Positions 1 to 9,611 are shown, numbered from the stretch's first letter. The stretch: 64,000 nt of DNA from Thermoanaerobacterium xylanolyticum LX-11 (GCF_000189775.2 NC_015555.1:2057001-2121000), one strand, 5' to 3'. The notes: generated by a model not told the origin, from the sequence alone. Numbers and translations are program-made.

Positions 1-162
1 AACTTCAGACAGACTATTTCTTACGCCATACTGTTTTCCTTCATATCTGTATTTGCAGGAATAATACTCTCCTTCTACCTCAATCTTTCACCAGGCGGCA
101 GCATTGTAATAGTTTCTCTCATAATCATGGGTTTAGCAAGCATAAAGAAGGCAGGTAACTAA
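1..162 (+). CDS. Metal (zinc/manganese-type) ABC transporter permease, C-terminal end only
   Basis: The window opens inside this gene; 53 codons and the TAA stop are visible. The residues form two hydrophobic segments separated by the stretch FYLNLSPGGSIVIVSL, which resembles the last membrane helices of ABC-3 family (ZnuB/MntB) permeases, where a 'SYYL-L-SGATIVL'-like motif recurs. Such proteins form the membrane channel of a zinc or manganese importer with an ATPase and a binding lipoprotein, presumably encoded to the left. The last codons are part of a terminator hairpin, so this was the final gene of its operon. Family assignment rests on a short tail and the metal cannot be told. Confidence 0.6.
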   Translation, partial: NFRQTISYAILFSFISVFAGIILSFYLNLSPGGSIVIVSLIIMGLASIKKAGN

Positions 163-174
163 CCTGCTTTTTTT
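151..174 (+). terminator. Rho-independent terminator overlapping the permease stop codon
   Basis: GCAGGT and ACCTGC form a 6-bp stem around aacta, followed directly by seven T residues. The stop codon lies in the loop. The following 212 bases up to the next gene hold nothing I recognise. Confidence 0.75.
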
Positions 175-386
175 GTTTTTAACTTGGATAATAAAATGTA
201 CTGACTTTAAGATTTTCGTTTAAGTCTTTCTCTATTGGCTATATCTTAAAAACATATATCCCACATACAAAAACAACAAAGTAGCAATCACATCTATTAT
301 ATTAGATATATTTGCAAAAAGCTCTATGCATTCCAACTCCTAAAACCTCCTAACTAAAAAAATCCATTAATATATCCAACAAAAAT

Positions 387-941
387 TTATGGAAAGTACA
401 CATTTCGCTTTAAATATATTTTTTTGCCCATTAATTCTACCACATTATCACCTAATTTCTTTACTGAAATATCATAAACATGATCTTTACGAAGTAAATT
501 TTTAACAAGCAAAACACCTTTTATGATTTCTTTTTCCTGTCTTACAACAATTCCATAATCAGTAGTAGCGCCGTAATTTGATCTATAAACTATAACGGAG
601 CTTGATTCAAACCTAATATTGTGAATTGGCATAAACGCCTCATTTACATTAAGAGTAATAGTAGCAAATAAAATAATGGCTGCAATTGTTGTACTTATCA
701 ATATTAATATTATTGAAATCACACTATTCACTATCTTTGCAGAAATATGTTTAAATCTAAAGCCATTTATTAACAATATCAAAGGTATTATCTGAATACA
801 CAAAGAAAAAATATCGTTTAATTTTAAAGACTTAAATCTTATAAAAGGATAAAAATAATCTAAATTCAATATCCATAAAACATAAATAGCCAATAGAACT
901 ATATGGATAATATATTTGTTATTTCGAATTAAATTATTCAC
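387..941 (-). CDS. Hypothetical membrane protein, 184 aa
   Basis: I do not recognise a family. The first ~97 residues contain three hydrophobic segments (about 10-30, 43-62 and 70-97), followed by a ~85-residue soluble tail rich in alternating hydrophobic and charged residues that could form a small beta domain outside the membrane. The start is taken as the GTG with AGGTG six bases upstream; an earlier in-frame GTG lies inside that ribosome site. It stands alone between the end of a metal transporter operon and an ATPase gene on the same strand, 225 bp apart. No function is proposed. Confidence 0.55.
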   Translation of the reverse strand: MNNLIRNNKYIIHIVLLAIYVLWILNLDYFYPFIRFKSLKLNDIFSLCIQIIPLILLINGFRFKHISAKIVNSVISIILILISTTIAAIILFATITLNVNEAFMPIHNIRFESSSVIVYRSNYGATTDYGIVVRQEKEIIKGVLLVKNLLRKDHVYDISVKKLGDNVVELMGKKIYLKRNVYFP

Positions 942-1166
942 TAATATCACCTATCTTTTATATTTAAATCCAATATCATTCTTTCCTATCTAAAACAGAT
1001 GGAAAAATGCAATCACATCCTTTCCATGTTTGCAATATTTATCAATTGGACTAAATTTATCTTGCAACTTGCTCTCTCTCAATATAAGACAAATTTCTAA
1101 GGAATTTGTTACAGTTTTTTATAAAAATTTTTTAAATGGTTCTCATATTCTTTTGAGAAAAATAAG

Positions 1167-2600
1167 TTAGCGTCTTCCAAACAAATACAAAAATGCATAA
1201 GCAGGAATTTTTACTATTGGTACCTTTGTCGAGACCTTAACTTTCCCATAATCTTCTGGCCTTTTTGTTACTAATATTGCTGAATCAATATTTTTTTCTT
1301 TTTTGCTCATCTCAACAATGGCATCATTCTCGGAAAGTGTCGTATCTTCTCTGAATTTCACTTCGATTAAGGATTTACTATGTGGGAATTCAACCACTAC
1401 ATCAATCTCTTTTTGATTATCATTAGCTTTTCTAAAATAACCTATTCTAGCATTTGTTTGCAGGTAAAAATTATAGATATGTTTAAAAACTGCTGTTTCA
1501 ACCATTATTCCAAGTTCTTTACTGTCTAAGAGTATATTGTCTATCATTAAAACTGCATTTCTTAGGGCAGGGTCGGAAACGTAAATTTTGGGTTTTGCTT
1601 TTAGAACTTTTTTACCGCCTAATTCTATAGGTAAACTTTTATAAATCAAATTTGCATTTTCAAGAAGATGAATATAGTTTTCTAATGTTACTGTTGAAAC
1701 ATCTCCAATTTCTTTACTTATCGTTGAAATACTTATAACATTTGCAGAATTGAAGCATAAGTACAAAAAAACCTTCTCTAACACTGCTAAATTTCTCACA
1801 TTAAACAAGGAAGGTATATCTCTTTTAATAACTTTATCAACCACATCTTCTCTTAACATTCTTTGCACCAAAAATTGGTCTTCTGAGAATACAAATTCGG
1901 GGAATCCTCCTATTGTTAAATACTTATTAAAGTACTTTTGCAATGGCATAAGTAAAAACATAAGCTCATTTAACTGAGAGTCATTTAAATTTGAAATTTC
2001 ATTTAAGTTTAAATTTGGCAGATTGCTTGGTCTTTCTGGAACACCAAGTATTTCGCAAAATTCATAAAAAGAAAGAGTAGGTACAGAAATCACAGTCCAG
2101 CGGCCAACACCACTTTCTTTTGTACCTTCAATAAGTGCAGGAGAAGCTGAACCTGTAGCAATAATTCTCCAGTTTGGTTTGGTGTCATAATAGACTTTTA
2201 ACCATCTGTCCCAATCACTTGCATATTGAATTTCATCTAAAAATATATAAGCCTCTTTTTCTTCATTTATGGTAGTTTCATAAAGATTAATAATTTGGTC
2301 AAAAGAACTTAATTTAAATAAAGGATGATCAAAAGATACATATAATATCTTTTTTGGGTGCACTTGATTTTTTAAAAGAGTTTCTATCATTTGATATAAA
2401 ATTGTAGTTTTACCTACACGACGTGCACCTGAAAGTATGACATATCTTCTGATAGTTGGATGCATTAGTAATTCAAATGCCTGATGATAGACTACTCTCT
2501 TTACGGGTTTGGATAGATCTTGAGGGAAATATCCTTTTCTCCACCATGGGTTATACGAGTACAAAATCCTTAATATATTTTCTGAGCTTGTAATAGACAT
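1167..2600 (-). CDS. AAA+ ATPase of the AAA_14/DUF4143 family, 477 aa
   Basis: The N-terminal half carries a P-loop (GARRVGKTTIL, about residue 58) and a Walker B (AYIFLDEIQYA) typical of the AAA_14 domain. The C-terminal ~200 residues match the DUF4143 pattern, ending in a PD-(D/E)xK-like core (EIDVVVEF...SLIEVKFRED). Members are common, frequently transferred, and poorly understood. The ATG at residue 12 of the longest frame is chosen because GAGGTGAT lies just before it. A 15-bp perfect inverted repeat begins 31 bp upstream of the start and may be an operator. It is monocistronic. Function is unknown; the nuclease-like fold is a family-level inference. Confidence 0.8.
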   Translation of the reverse strand: MSITSSENILRILYSYNPWWRKGYFPQDLSKPVKRVVYHQAFELLMHPTIRRYVILSGARRVGKTTILYQMIETLLKNQVHPKKILYVSFDHPLFKLSSFDQIINLYETTINEEKEAYIFLDEIQYASDWDRWLKVYYDTKPNWRIIATGSASPALIEGTKESGVGRWTVISVPTLSFYEFCEILGVPERPSNLPNLNLNEISNLNDSQLNELMFLLMPLQKYFNKYLTIGGFPEFVFSEDQFLVQRMLREDVVDKVIKRDIPSLFNVRNLAVLEKVFLYLCFNSANVISISTISKEIGDVSTVTLENYIHLLENANLIYKSLPIELGGKKVLKAKPKIYVSDPALRNAVLMIDNILLDSKELGIMVETAVFKHIYNFYLQTNARIGYFRKANDNQKEIDVVVEFPHSKSLIEVKFREDTTLSENDAIVEMSKKEKNIDSAILVTKRPEDYGKVKVSTKVPIVKIPAYAFLYLFGRR

Positions 2601-2631
2601 TTTTATCACCTCTAATATAATATTATAACAC

Positions 2632-2666
2632 ATACTTCATATTTTTATACAAAAAATATGAAGTAT
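2632..2666. repeat. 15-bp perfect inverted repeat upstream of the AAA/DUF4143 gene
   Basis: ATACTTCATATTTTT and AAAAATATGAAGTAT are perfect reverse complements around a 5-base spacer. The repeat begins 31 bp before the ATG of the leftward ATPase gene, a position suited to an operator or to a 5'-UTR hairpin. No adjacent regulator gene is seen. Confidence 0.55.
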
Positions 2667-2730
2667 ACTTTATATTTTATATGTAATTTTTAAAACTACA
2701 TTTTAAATTATTAATTCAGTATCTTTCTAT

Positions 2731-2772
2731 AAAAAAATAAACTGGCGTTTGAAATCTTCATACCAGTTTATT
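2731..2772 (-). terminator. Terminator of the YiiX-like hydrolase gene
   Basis: AATAAACTGG and CCAGTTTATT form a 10-bp stem; on the minus strand it is followed by seven Ts. It sits 30 bp after the stop of the hydrolase gene. Confidence 0.75.
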
Positions 2773-2802
2773 TTATTCATCTAATTTAATTTTGCACTAT
2801 AT

Positions 2803-3585
2803 TTATGATGTAGAATACTCAAACACTTCTGTTTCTTTTGATATAAAGATGTCAATTGGCAACACCCAAAAGCCTCCATTTCCGTCTATGTCTATTCCTG
2901 ATGATTTTTTGTATGCGGACCATGGGACTTTTGAGCAATACCAGTTTTCATCATCGTTTTTGTCAGCCCTCCAATTGTAGGGCTTTCCAACAAACTTTGA
3001 CACTTCATCAATAGCTTTTACTCTTTCTTCTATTGTGGCCTTTGGAACTGTCAGCCCCCATGCCTCACTGAAATTTTCTCTGTAAAACCTTATTGTCTCA
3101 TAAATCACACCTTGATCCGGCTCTGCCGTCAAGAGGCATTTATCATCGATGCTTCCATGATATCTTCTGCTATCAAATATCGCAGCATGTCTTATTGCAC
3201 CTTGCACGTGAAAACCCGGACTTGTAGCAACTATTATGTCCCCAATTGTAAACTTGTCGAATGATATGCTGTTTTTATAAACAACCTTTTCACTGCTTCT
3301 TGAAGGAAACTTCACACCAAATACTTCTTCAGAGTTGATGTTTTTAATTAAATCGTATAAACTTACATAGAATTTATTTACTTCTCCTGCATCCAATGGT
3401 TTTGATATCATGATAGCTCCATTTAGAGTGAGAAATCTTTTATAAAAATCCTCCTTTTTAAAGAAGCTTTTCCTTTTTAAGTTTTCTTTAAAATTAAACT
3501 CTTCAATATTCACACCAGATATTTCAATCTGTTTCGGCATTTCACTGCTACTTGATAGATATTTACTGTTAGGCAGTATGAGCAT
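2803..3585 (-). CDS. YiiX/YebB-like NlpC/P60-type (permuted papain) cysteine hydrolase, 260 aa
   Basis: The second half fits the permuted papain-like amidase group: a DIIVATSP strand, a catalytic-type His in AIRHAAIFD, and a Cys in NWYCSKVPWSAYK downstream, the His-before-Cys order expected of the circularly permuted fold. Relatives cleave amide or ester bonds in lipids or peptides; the substrate here is unknown. The first ~90 residues are not recognised. No signal peptide or membrane helix is seen, so it is probably cytoplasmic. ATG start with AAGGGGG eight bases upstream. It is 57 bp from the exporter gene and ends in its own terminator. Confidence 0.65.
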   Translation of the reverse strand: MLILPNSKYLSSSSEMPKQIEISGVNIEEFNFKENLKRKSFFKKEDFYKRFLTLNGAIMISKPLDAGEVNKFYVSLYDLIKNINSEEVFGVKFPSRSSEKVVYKNSISFDKFTIGDIIVATSPGFHVQGAIRHAAIFDSRRYHGSIDDKCLLTAEPDQGVIYETIRFYRENFSEAWGLTVPKATIEERVKAIDEVSKFVGKPYNWRADKNDDENWYCSKVPWSAYKKSSGIDIDGNGGFWVLPIDIFISKETEVFEYSTS

Positions 3586-3641
3586 TCCTACATCCCCCTT
3601 CTTAATAATCTATGCTGTCATAGAAGGGTTTTGTGCATGTC

Positions 3642-4400
3642 TCATTTAATAATATCAAATACCATTTTTATTGCATATGCAATAGCAACACATATTAGTA
3701 TAGGTCTAATCAATTTTGCGCCATTTTTTATTGCCACTTTAGTGCCAAATCTGGCACCAACTATCATAGCTATTGCCATAGGGATTGCTGCAGAATAAAT
3801 TATCTTACTGCTTATAGCAAATAGAACCAATGATGTAACATTGCTTACAAAATTGAGTATCTTTCCATTTCCAGCACTTATCCTAAAATCATATCCCAGT
3901 AATATTATAAATAAAAAAATGTAAAAAGAGCCTGTACCAGGTCCAAAAAAGCCATCATAGAAACCCAAAACTATAGATATAATAAGTCCAATTGCTATCG
4001 TCTTTTTATTAACACCTTCAAAATTATTTACACTTCCAACATTTTTCGATAGCAATGTATATATTGCAACAAATATCATCAATATTATTATGATGATTCT
4101 CAATTTTGAACTGTCCAATGACAAAACCGCTTTAACGCCTAAAATTGCTCCTATTAATGTCCCAAAAACGAGATATTTCAATAAATTGATATCATATACT
4201 TTGTATTTTATGAAAGTCATAGAGCTTGTAAAAGACGCACAAGTCGATGCAAATTTATTAGTCCCAAGAGCATATGCAGGAGGTACCCCTAAAACCATAA
4301 GCCCCGGAAGGCTTATTATGCCTCCTCCACCTGCTATAGAATCAATAAAAGCAGCAATAAATCCTATTACGCATAATGACAATACATATTTTAATGGCAA
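3642..4400 (-). CDS. TauE/SafE-family membrane exporter (DUF81), ~252 aa
   Basis: About eight hydrophobic segments and the paired motifs typical of the family: DSIAGGGGIISLP near the N-terminus and DGFFGPGTGSF in the middle. TauE/SafE proteins export sulfite, sulfoacetate or other small organic anions; the substrate here cannot be inferred. The start is uncertain: a TTG with GGGGGA seven to eight bases upstream is preferred over another TTG five codons earlier that overlaps that ribosome site. It follows dusB at about 30 bp on the same strand, so the two may be co-transcribed, without an obvious functional link. Confidence 0.8.
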   Translation of the reverse strand: MPLKYVLSLCVIGFIAAFIDSIAGGGGIISLPGLMVLGVPPAYALGTNKFASTCASFTSSMTFIKYKVYDINLLKYLVFGTLIGAILGVKAVLSLDSSKLRIIIIILMIFVAIYTLLSKNVGSVNNFEGVNKKTIAIGLIISIVLGFYDGFFGPGTGSFYIFLFIILLGYDFRISAGNGKILNFVSNVTSLVLFAISSKIIYSAAIPMAIAMIVGARFGTKVAIKNGAKLIRPILICVAIAYAIKMVFDIIK

Positions 4401-4431
4401 GATATCTTCCCCCAAAATACATGGCGTAATT

Positions 4432-5403
4432 TTATGTAGAACTTTTAATGCTAAGTAACAGGTCTTTAATCTCTTTATAGTTAGACATGGTAAATACCAT
4501 TTGCTTTATCTTTGAAGCACCGCGGATTCCTTTTAGATACCATGCTATATGCTTTCTCATCTCCAATATTCCTATATGTTCACCTTTGTATTCTATCATC
4601 ACGTCAAGGTGCCTTAAAATCATATCAATCTTTTCACTTACAATCGGCTCTGGCAGTAGTTCACCTGTATTTAGATAGTGAAGAATCCTTTTAAAAATCC
4701 ATGGATTGCCTTCTGCCCCTCTGCCAACCATCACCGCATCACATCCTGTCTCGTCTATCATTCTTTTTGCATCCTCCGGTGAAAACACATCTCCATTGCC
4801 TATTACAGGTATTTTCAGATTATCCTTTACTTTCTTTATTATATCCCAGTCAGCATTACCTGAATAAAACTGCTCTCTCGTCCTGCCATGAACCGCAACC
4901 GCTTTTACGCCGCAATTTTCAGCCATCTTAGCAATCTCAACAGCATTTACATGAGCATCATCCCATCCTTTCCTTATCTTTATAGTTACAGGCTTTGAAG
5001 AATTTTTCACCACAGCTTTAATTACACTTTCTGCCAATTCAGGTTTAAGCATCAAAGCCGAACCATCGCCGTTTTTTACTATTTTAGGCGTTGGGCATCC
5101 CATGTTTATATCTATCACCTTTGCATTTGATGTATTTAATCTCTTTGCGATTTCACCCATTATATAAGGATCAGAGCCAAATATCTGGAGCGCTACATTT
5201 TCGTCATCATCTATATCTGTAAGAAATTCCGTATTTTCACTTTCATAGTAAAGGCCTTTGGCACTGACCATTTCAGTGTATGTAAATCCACATCCCATCT
5301 CACTGCATATACACCTATAAGGCTTATCTGTGACACCTGCCATAGGCGCCAAAAACACATTGTTTTTGATTTCTACGTCTCCTATGTACAACTTCCTCTT
5401 CAT
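4432..5403 (-). CDS. dusB: tRNA-dihydrouridine synthase
   Basis: FMN-dependent enzyme reducing uridine to dihydrouridine in the tRNA D-loop. The 323-residue length is normal. Diagnostic features are the N-terminal LAPMAGVTDKPYR, the active-site Cys in INMGCPTPKIVKNGDGS (about residue 100), the FMN-phosphate loop GNGDVFSPEDA and VMVGRGAEGNPWIF. The NGDGSALM version is typical of the DusB group. The ATG is placed very close to AGAAGGG. No partner gene is nearby except the TauE-like exporter downstream. Confidence 0.93.
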   Translation of the reverse strand: MKRKLYIGDVEIKNNVFLAPMAGVTDKPYRCICSEMGCGFTYTEMVSAKGLYYESENTEFLTDIDDDENVALQIFGSDPYIMGEIAKRLNTSNAKVIDINMGCPTPKIVKNGDGSALMLKPELAESVIKAVVKNSSKPVTIKIRKGWDDAHVNAVEIAKMAENCGVKAVAVHGRTREQFYSGNADWDIIKKVKDNLKIPVIGNGDVFSPEDAKRMIDETGCDAVMVGRGAEGNPWIFKRILHYLNTGELLPEPIVSEKIDMILRHLDVMIEYKGEHIGILEMRKHIAWYLKGIRGASKIKQMVFTMSNYKEIKDLLLSIKSST

Positions 5404-5503
5404 TCCCTTCTTGCTAAGTCCACATTATCATATTTATTCTTCTATTATTCTATCATTATATTTGTATCTATCCAACTGCCTTCTTATGCTGTTTATGTAT
5501 AGC

Positions 5504-5540
5504 AAAAGGGAAAGCTGCCATCTTACAGCCTTCCCTTTTT
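5504..5540. terminator. Bidirectional terminator-like hairpin after the 5'-nucleotidase
   Basis: AAAAGGGAA-GCTG and CAGC-TTCCCTTTTT pair around ccatctta, with A-rich and T-rich flanks so that it can work on either strand. On the minus strand it follows the 5'-nucleotidase stop by 15 bp. Confidence 0.75.
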
Positions 5541-5555
5541 ACTAAGTTTATTTTT

Positions 5556-8500
5556 CTATTTTGTGTATTTTGCATAAACAAATCCGTATACGCCGTTATA
5601 CAGGACTTTATACCATCCGTCGTATTCGCCGACTACTTTTAATTCATAGCCGTACGGTACTGCTCCTATTTTTAGCGCATTTATGGAATTATTCACTCTG
5701 ATATTAAGTCCGTCTTTAGCAGTCACCTTCACCGATTTTAATACGGCTACATTTGTTAAATCTGGCGACGAAGCTACATACTTGCCATATACATAACCTG
5801 TTTTTCCATTGTATTCAATCTGGTACCAACCATCATTTTCGCCTATTATGTTGATAGATTGACCAGCTCTTACTACACCTATCACTTTATAATTTGTACC
5901 AGCACCTGAACGCACATTTAAAGCTGATGCTGTGACAATGCCTTTACTTCCAACATTTCCTTCTAAAACTGGTGTCTTAGATATTGTCCAGTAGTTGTCG
6001 ACAACAGGATCTATAGTACCTTTCATTTTTATATAACTTATCATTAAGTTTCTTACCTGACCATCATCGCCATATGCTTTAGCTGAGTCAAAGACTATTA
6101 CAGGATTTGTAATTCCTGCTGCCTTCATAAAACCTCCGCCGCCATTAAATCTGTAGTTGTTTATTGCAACAGTAAATACATCGTCATCTTTCACTGGTTT
6201 GCCATTTACTGTCAAATTCTTAATCCTGTTTCCGACAGGCTGTGTAAGATCTATGGTATAACTTGCTCCATAAAGCTGATCAAGGTTGTAATCTGGTATA
6301 TTAAGGGTCTTATCCTTTGTTATAGGATCATCTGGAGATTTGACCTGCTGATAATATCGTGCAGACCATTCCATCCAATCCTTTAACTGTTTACCAGTCA
6401 TCTTTATTCCGTACAAGTAATTTTCAAACACATATACGCTCATCATGTCTTGTATTGTAACATCGCCTTTTAATATCTGAGCAGTGCTGCTTAACGGTGC
6501 GGCTATTGAAAGATCAGTCTTTGCATAGTATTTTTGAACTTTGTTGATAAGATCCATCAAGGCTGTTTCCTTTGTCAACTGATCTTTTCCTAAGAAGTCA
6601 CCAGAAGCTGTGCCTATCTTGGTTCCTACGTATTTGAGAGTCGCTTCTTGGTATGGCTCTGCAAGCTGCATTATGTTTTCATCAGGTTGTACTGAGCTGC
6701 CCATCGCGACAGCTTTGCTTGTTTTGCTGTCAATTGTCCATTTCCCATTTTCATCTTTAGATAAGTTGAAGTCTATCCTTGAAACGTATTGTCCCCATTT
6801 GCCAGGCTCTGTCACTATTACATCTTTACCTTCTGGGTTTTTAAATGTATCCATTTGTATTACAGCATGTGTATGTCCAGCTATTATCGCATCTATCCCA
6901 TTTACACCTTGAGCTACAGCTTTTACCTGATTTTCTGGTATAGTATCTGATGGGCTTTCTTCGCCAGAGTGCATAGCAACAACAACTATGTCTGCCCCAG
7001 CAGCTCTCACTTTAGGTACCCATTTATTTGCTTCTTCTACAAGGTCATTAAATTTAAGCCCCGCGTAATGAGATTTGTCTTCCCATGAAGGAATTTCTTT
7101 TGTAGTAAGTCCTAATATGCCTACTTTCACATCGCCCATAGGTGTAGTTATCGTTTTAATGTAGTAAGGCTCTACAAAGTTGGTGCCATCATCTTTGTAA
7201 GTATTTGCAGATAAGACATGGATGTTCTCCTTTTCCATATCAGCAATTACTCTATTTAAGACATCCAAACCATAATTGAATTCATGGTTCCCTAACGTCC
7301 ACGTATCGTAGTGCATGGCGCCCATAGCCTTCGCCATAGGGTATTCAGACTTTGTGTCAATTTTGTCGTAGTAGTATGAGAGTGGCGTACCTTGAATTGT
7401 ATCACCATTGTCTACTAATACGACATTAGGATTTTCGGATCTTACTTGATCAACATAGCCTGCTACTTTTGCAAGGCCTTGATTAGCTTCTTTTGCACTG
7501 CTGTAATCCCACGGCACCAGATTCCCATGTACATCAGATGTGGCTAAAACTGTTATAGTCGTTTCATTAGAAGCTATCATTGTGGCAGGAGATATTCTAT
7601 TGTCTATTTTCGCCGTTATATGACCTTGTGCCTTTACTGCATCGATAAATGCATCTCTCACTAATTTCTGCGTATCTATGTAAGACTTTTGCACATCGGG
7701 ATCAGTAAATTCTGTAAAACCATCTCCACCAGTTCCCATAAAATTATTCGTTGCTACAAGATATCTTGCATTCATGTCTATTGGTGTACCATCAGATTTC
7801 TTCATGTCAAATACTCTATTCATGGACGGTTTACTTGGATCGTACTTAAATGAAAGACCTGCAACCTGAATGCCTTTGCCACCATCCTGAACCGCTTGTT
7901 CCAATACTTTCTTAATCTCTGCACCAGTCATGCTTACTGTGACAATGGTATTGTCAAATGGCATCAACGTGTACATTGTTCCAACAGTGATGTCGCCTTT
8001 TAATACGTCAGTTCTAAGTCCACCATTGTTTCCAAAGGCAAAATCAGCATTTACAGCATTCTTAACGACTTCTGACGTCCAATTTCCTAAAATCGAATCT
8101 CCAAAAGGATTTGCACTTTGAGTTCTCGTCAAATCTACATCTGCAGTGCCAATGACTTGGCTAAATAACGGTCCAGCGTCTTGTATAGCTTTATCTACTA
8201 TACTTTGAACATCTTCATCAACTACTGGTGTTTTCGTATTGTAATAGCTGTAATCGTCGTTGTAAACCATATCTCCTGCGCTTACAGTACCATCGCTATT
8301 TACTTTTATCTTAAGATCTATAAAACCCATGCCTGCATTGTTGGCAACACCTACAGGTATTCCATTTACTCTGGTTGTGACAATCGTATGTGTATGACCA
8401 CCAAATATAGCATCTACGCCTTTTACGTTCTTAGCAAAATCAATGAGATTACCTGTTGTCTCACCTGTATTCTTATCAGTCGTAGCTCCCATATGCGCTA

Positions 8501-9182
8501 AAACAACTACAATCTGCGCACCATCATTTCTTAACTGCTGTGCAAGATTATTTACAATTGGCACAGGATCTTTAAAATCTACATTACTTATGAGAGATGG
8601 CAAAATTATAGACGGGAATTCTTTGTTATCAACGATTCCAATGATGCCGATCTTTACTCCATCTCTTTCAATTACAACGTATGGTTTCGTGTAACTTACA
8701 GGTTTGCCTGTAGTTTTGTCGTATACATTGGCTGCTAAAACGGGTATTGTAGATCCTTTTAAAACTGCATTATTAGTGTCTATAACAGAATCAATGCCCC
8801 AGTCGTACTCGTGATTTCCTAATGTCATTGCATCAAAGCCAATGCTTTTCATCATATCAATGACAGGCTGTCCTTTTAAAACGTTTGAAAGAGGCGTACC
8901 TTGAAACATATCTCCTCCTGATAGTACGACAGTATCAGGATTTGCTGCCTTTATGTCTTTTATTCTTTTTGCCAATACAGATCCTCTCTCTTGGGTGATA
9001 GGTGTTCCATCGCTTAATTTACCTGATGCTTGCAGATACCCGTGGAAATCAGTGACTTCTACAAAATCAAATGTCTTTGATGTAGCTGCGTATGATATCT
9101 GAGGCATACTTGAAAATACCATGCCAAATACCATCACAAATGTCAAAATGATACTTAAAACTTTGCCTCTACCTTTTAACAT
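5556..9182 (-). CDS. Secreted double 5'-nucleotidase / cyclic phosphodiesterase with two SH3 domains, 1208 aa
   Basis: Exported enzyme that strips phosphate from nucleotides. A signal peptide (about 1-33) ends in SYAAT. Then come two complete UshA/CpdB-like units in tandem: metallophosphatase plus 5'-nucleotidase C domain at about 36-535 (DFHGYL, GGDMFQGTPLSN, GNHEYD, GHTHT) and again at about 540-1065 (SDVHGNL, GDTIQGTPLSYY, GNHEFNYG, GHTHA). Two bacterial SH3 domains at about 1075-1140 and 1150-1208 (LNVRSGAGTNYKVIG and LNIRVNNSINALKIG) probably bind the cell wall. The two-unit layout resembles Bacillus YfkN. Its promoter carries four phased Pho-box hexamers, so induction by phosphate starvation is likely. 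It is monocistronic. Confidence 0.9.
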   Translation of the reverse strand: MLKGRGKVLSIILTFVMVFGMVFSSMPQISYAATSKTFDFVEVTDFHGYLQASGKLSDGTPITQERGSVLAKRIKDIKAANPDTVVLSGGDMFQGTPLSNVLKGQPVIDMMKSIGFDAMTLGNHEYDWGIDSVIDTNNAVLKGSTIPVLAANVYDKTTGKPVSYTKPYVVIERDGVKIGIIGIVDNKEFPSIILPSLISNVDFKDPVPIVNNLAQQLRNDGAQIVVVLAHMGATTDKNTGETTGNLIDFAKNVKGVDAIFGGHTHTIVTTRVNGIPVGVANNAGMGFIDLKIKVNSDGTVSAGDMVYNDDYSYYNTKTPVVDEDVQSIVDKAIQDAGPLFSQVIGTADVDLTRTQSANPFGDSILGNWTSEVVKNAVNADFAFGNNGGLRTDVLKGDITVGTMYTLMPFDNTIVTVSMTGAEIKKVLEQAVQDGGKGIQVAGLSFKYDPSKPSMNRVFDMKKSDGTPIDMNARYLVATNNFMGTGGDGFTEFTDPDVQKSYIDTQKLVRDAFIDAVKAQGHITAKIDNRISPATMIASNETTITVLATSDVHGNLVPWDYSSAKEANQGLAKVAGYVDQVRSENPNVVLVDNGDTIQGTPLSYYYDKIDTKSEYPMAKAMGAMHYDTWTLGNHEFNYGLDVLNRVIADMEKENIHVLSANTYKDDGTNFVEPYYIKTITTPMGDVKVGILGLTTKEIPSWEDKSHYAGLKFNDLVEEANKWVPKVRAAGADIVVVAMHSGEESPSDTIPENQVKAVAQGVNGIDAIIAGHTHAVIQMDTFKNPEGKDVIVTEPGKWGQYVSRIDFNLSKDENGKWTIDSKTSKAVAMGSSVQPDENIMQLAEPYQEATLKYVGTKIGTASGDFLGKDQLTKETALMDLINKVQKYYAKTDLSIAAPLSSTAQILKGDVTIQDMMSVYVFENYLYGIKMTGKQLKDWMEWSARYYQQVKSPDDPITKDKTLNIPDYNLDQLYGASYTIDLTQPVGNRIKNLTVNGKPVKDDDVFTVAINNYRFNGGGGFMKAAGITNPVIVFDSAKAYGDDGQVRNLMISYIKMKGTIDPVVDNYWTISKTPVLEGNVGSKGIVTASALNVRSGAGTNYKVIGVVRAGQSINIIGENDGWYQIEYNGKTGYVYGKYVASSPDLTNVAVLKSVKVTAKDGLNIRVNNSINALKIGAVPYGYELKVVGEYDGWYKVLYNGVYGFVYAKYTK

Positions 9183-9351
9183 ATAAACCCTCCTACTCCT
9201 TTTATTATTTGAAATATTTTTGAGTATAAACGTAATCCCCCCTTATGTCATATCCTTTAAACACAGATGCATTGGAAACGTAGATGTGCATTAACATAAA
9301 ATCAACAAAATCTTAGCTGCTTTGACGATTGGTACAACTTATTACAAGATT

Positions 9352-9405
9352 AATATAACAGACAATTATAAAGCTATTATTAAGTATGTGTTAAAATCAT
9401 GTAAA
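9352..9405 (-). promoter_or_regulatory. Four-repeat Pho box with -10 element
   Basis: On the minus strand, hexamers TTTACA, TTAACA, TTAATA and TTTATA lie at 9405-9400, 9394-9389, 9383-9378 and 9372-9367, each separated by exactly 5 bases. All fit the Gram-positive PhoP consensus TT(A/C/T)A(C/T)A. Nine bases later comes TATATT (9357-9352), a -10 at the spacing known for Bacillus Pho promoters. The 5'-UTR would be ~160 nt. The remainder of the 468-base gap (9183-9650) holds only the upstream terminator and AT-rich sequence. Confidence 0.8.
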
Positions 9406-9611
9406 ACTTAAATTTGTGCACAATATTAATTGTAATATATCAGATGTCAGACAACTTTTAATATAATTTTATATCTTTATAAAAACAATTACAAACCCCA
9501 AAATTTACTTCTATCCAAAATTATACACATTTATCTTAAGAATCCTCTCAATATTAAAAAATTATTCCAATTTGCTATAAATTATAAAAGGTTACTAGAA
9601 AATTTCATTGC

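Noticed and set aside
7930-8694. Plus-strand frames opposite the 5'-nucleotidase
   Set aside because: Short, no ribosome sites, and fully overlapped by a gene with clear domains.
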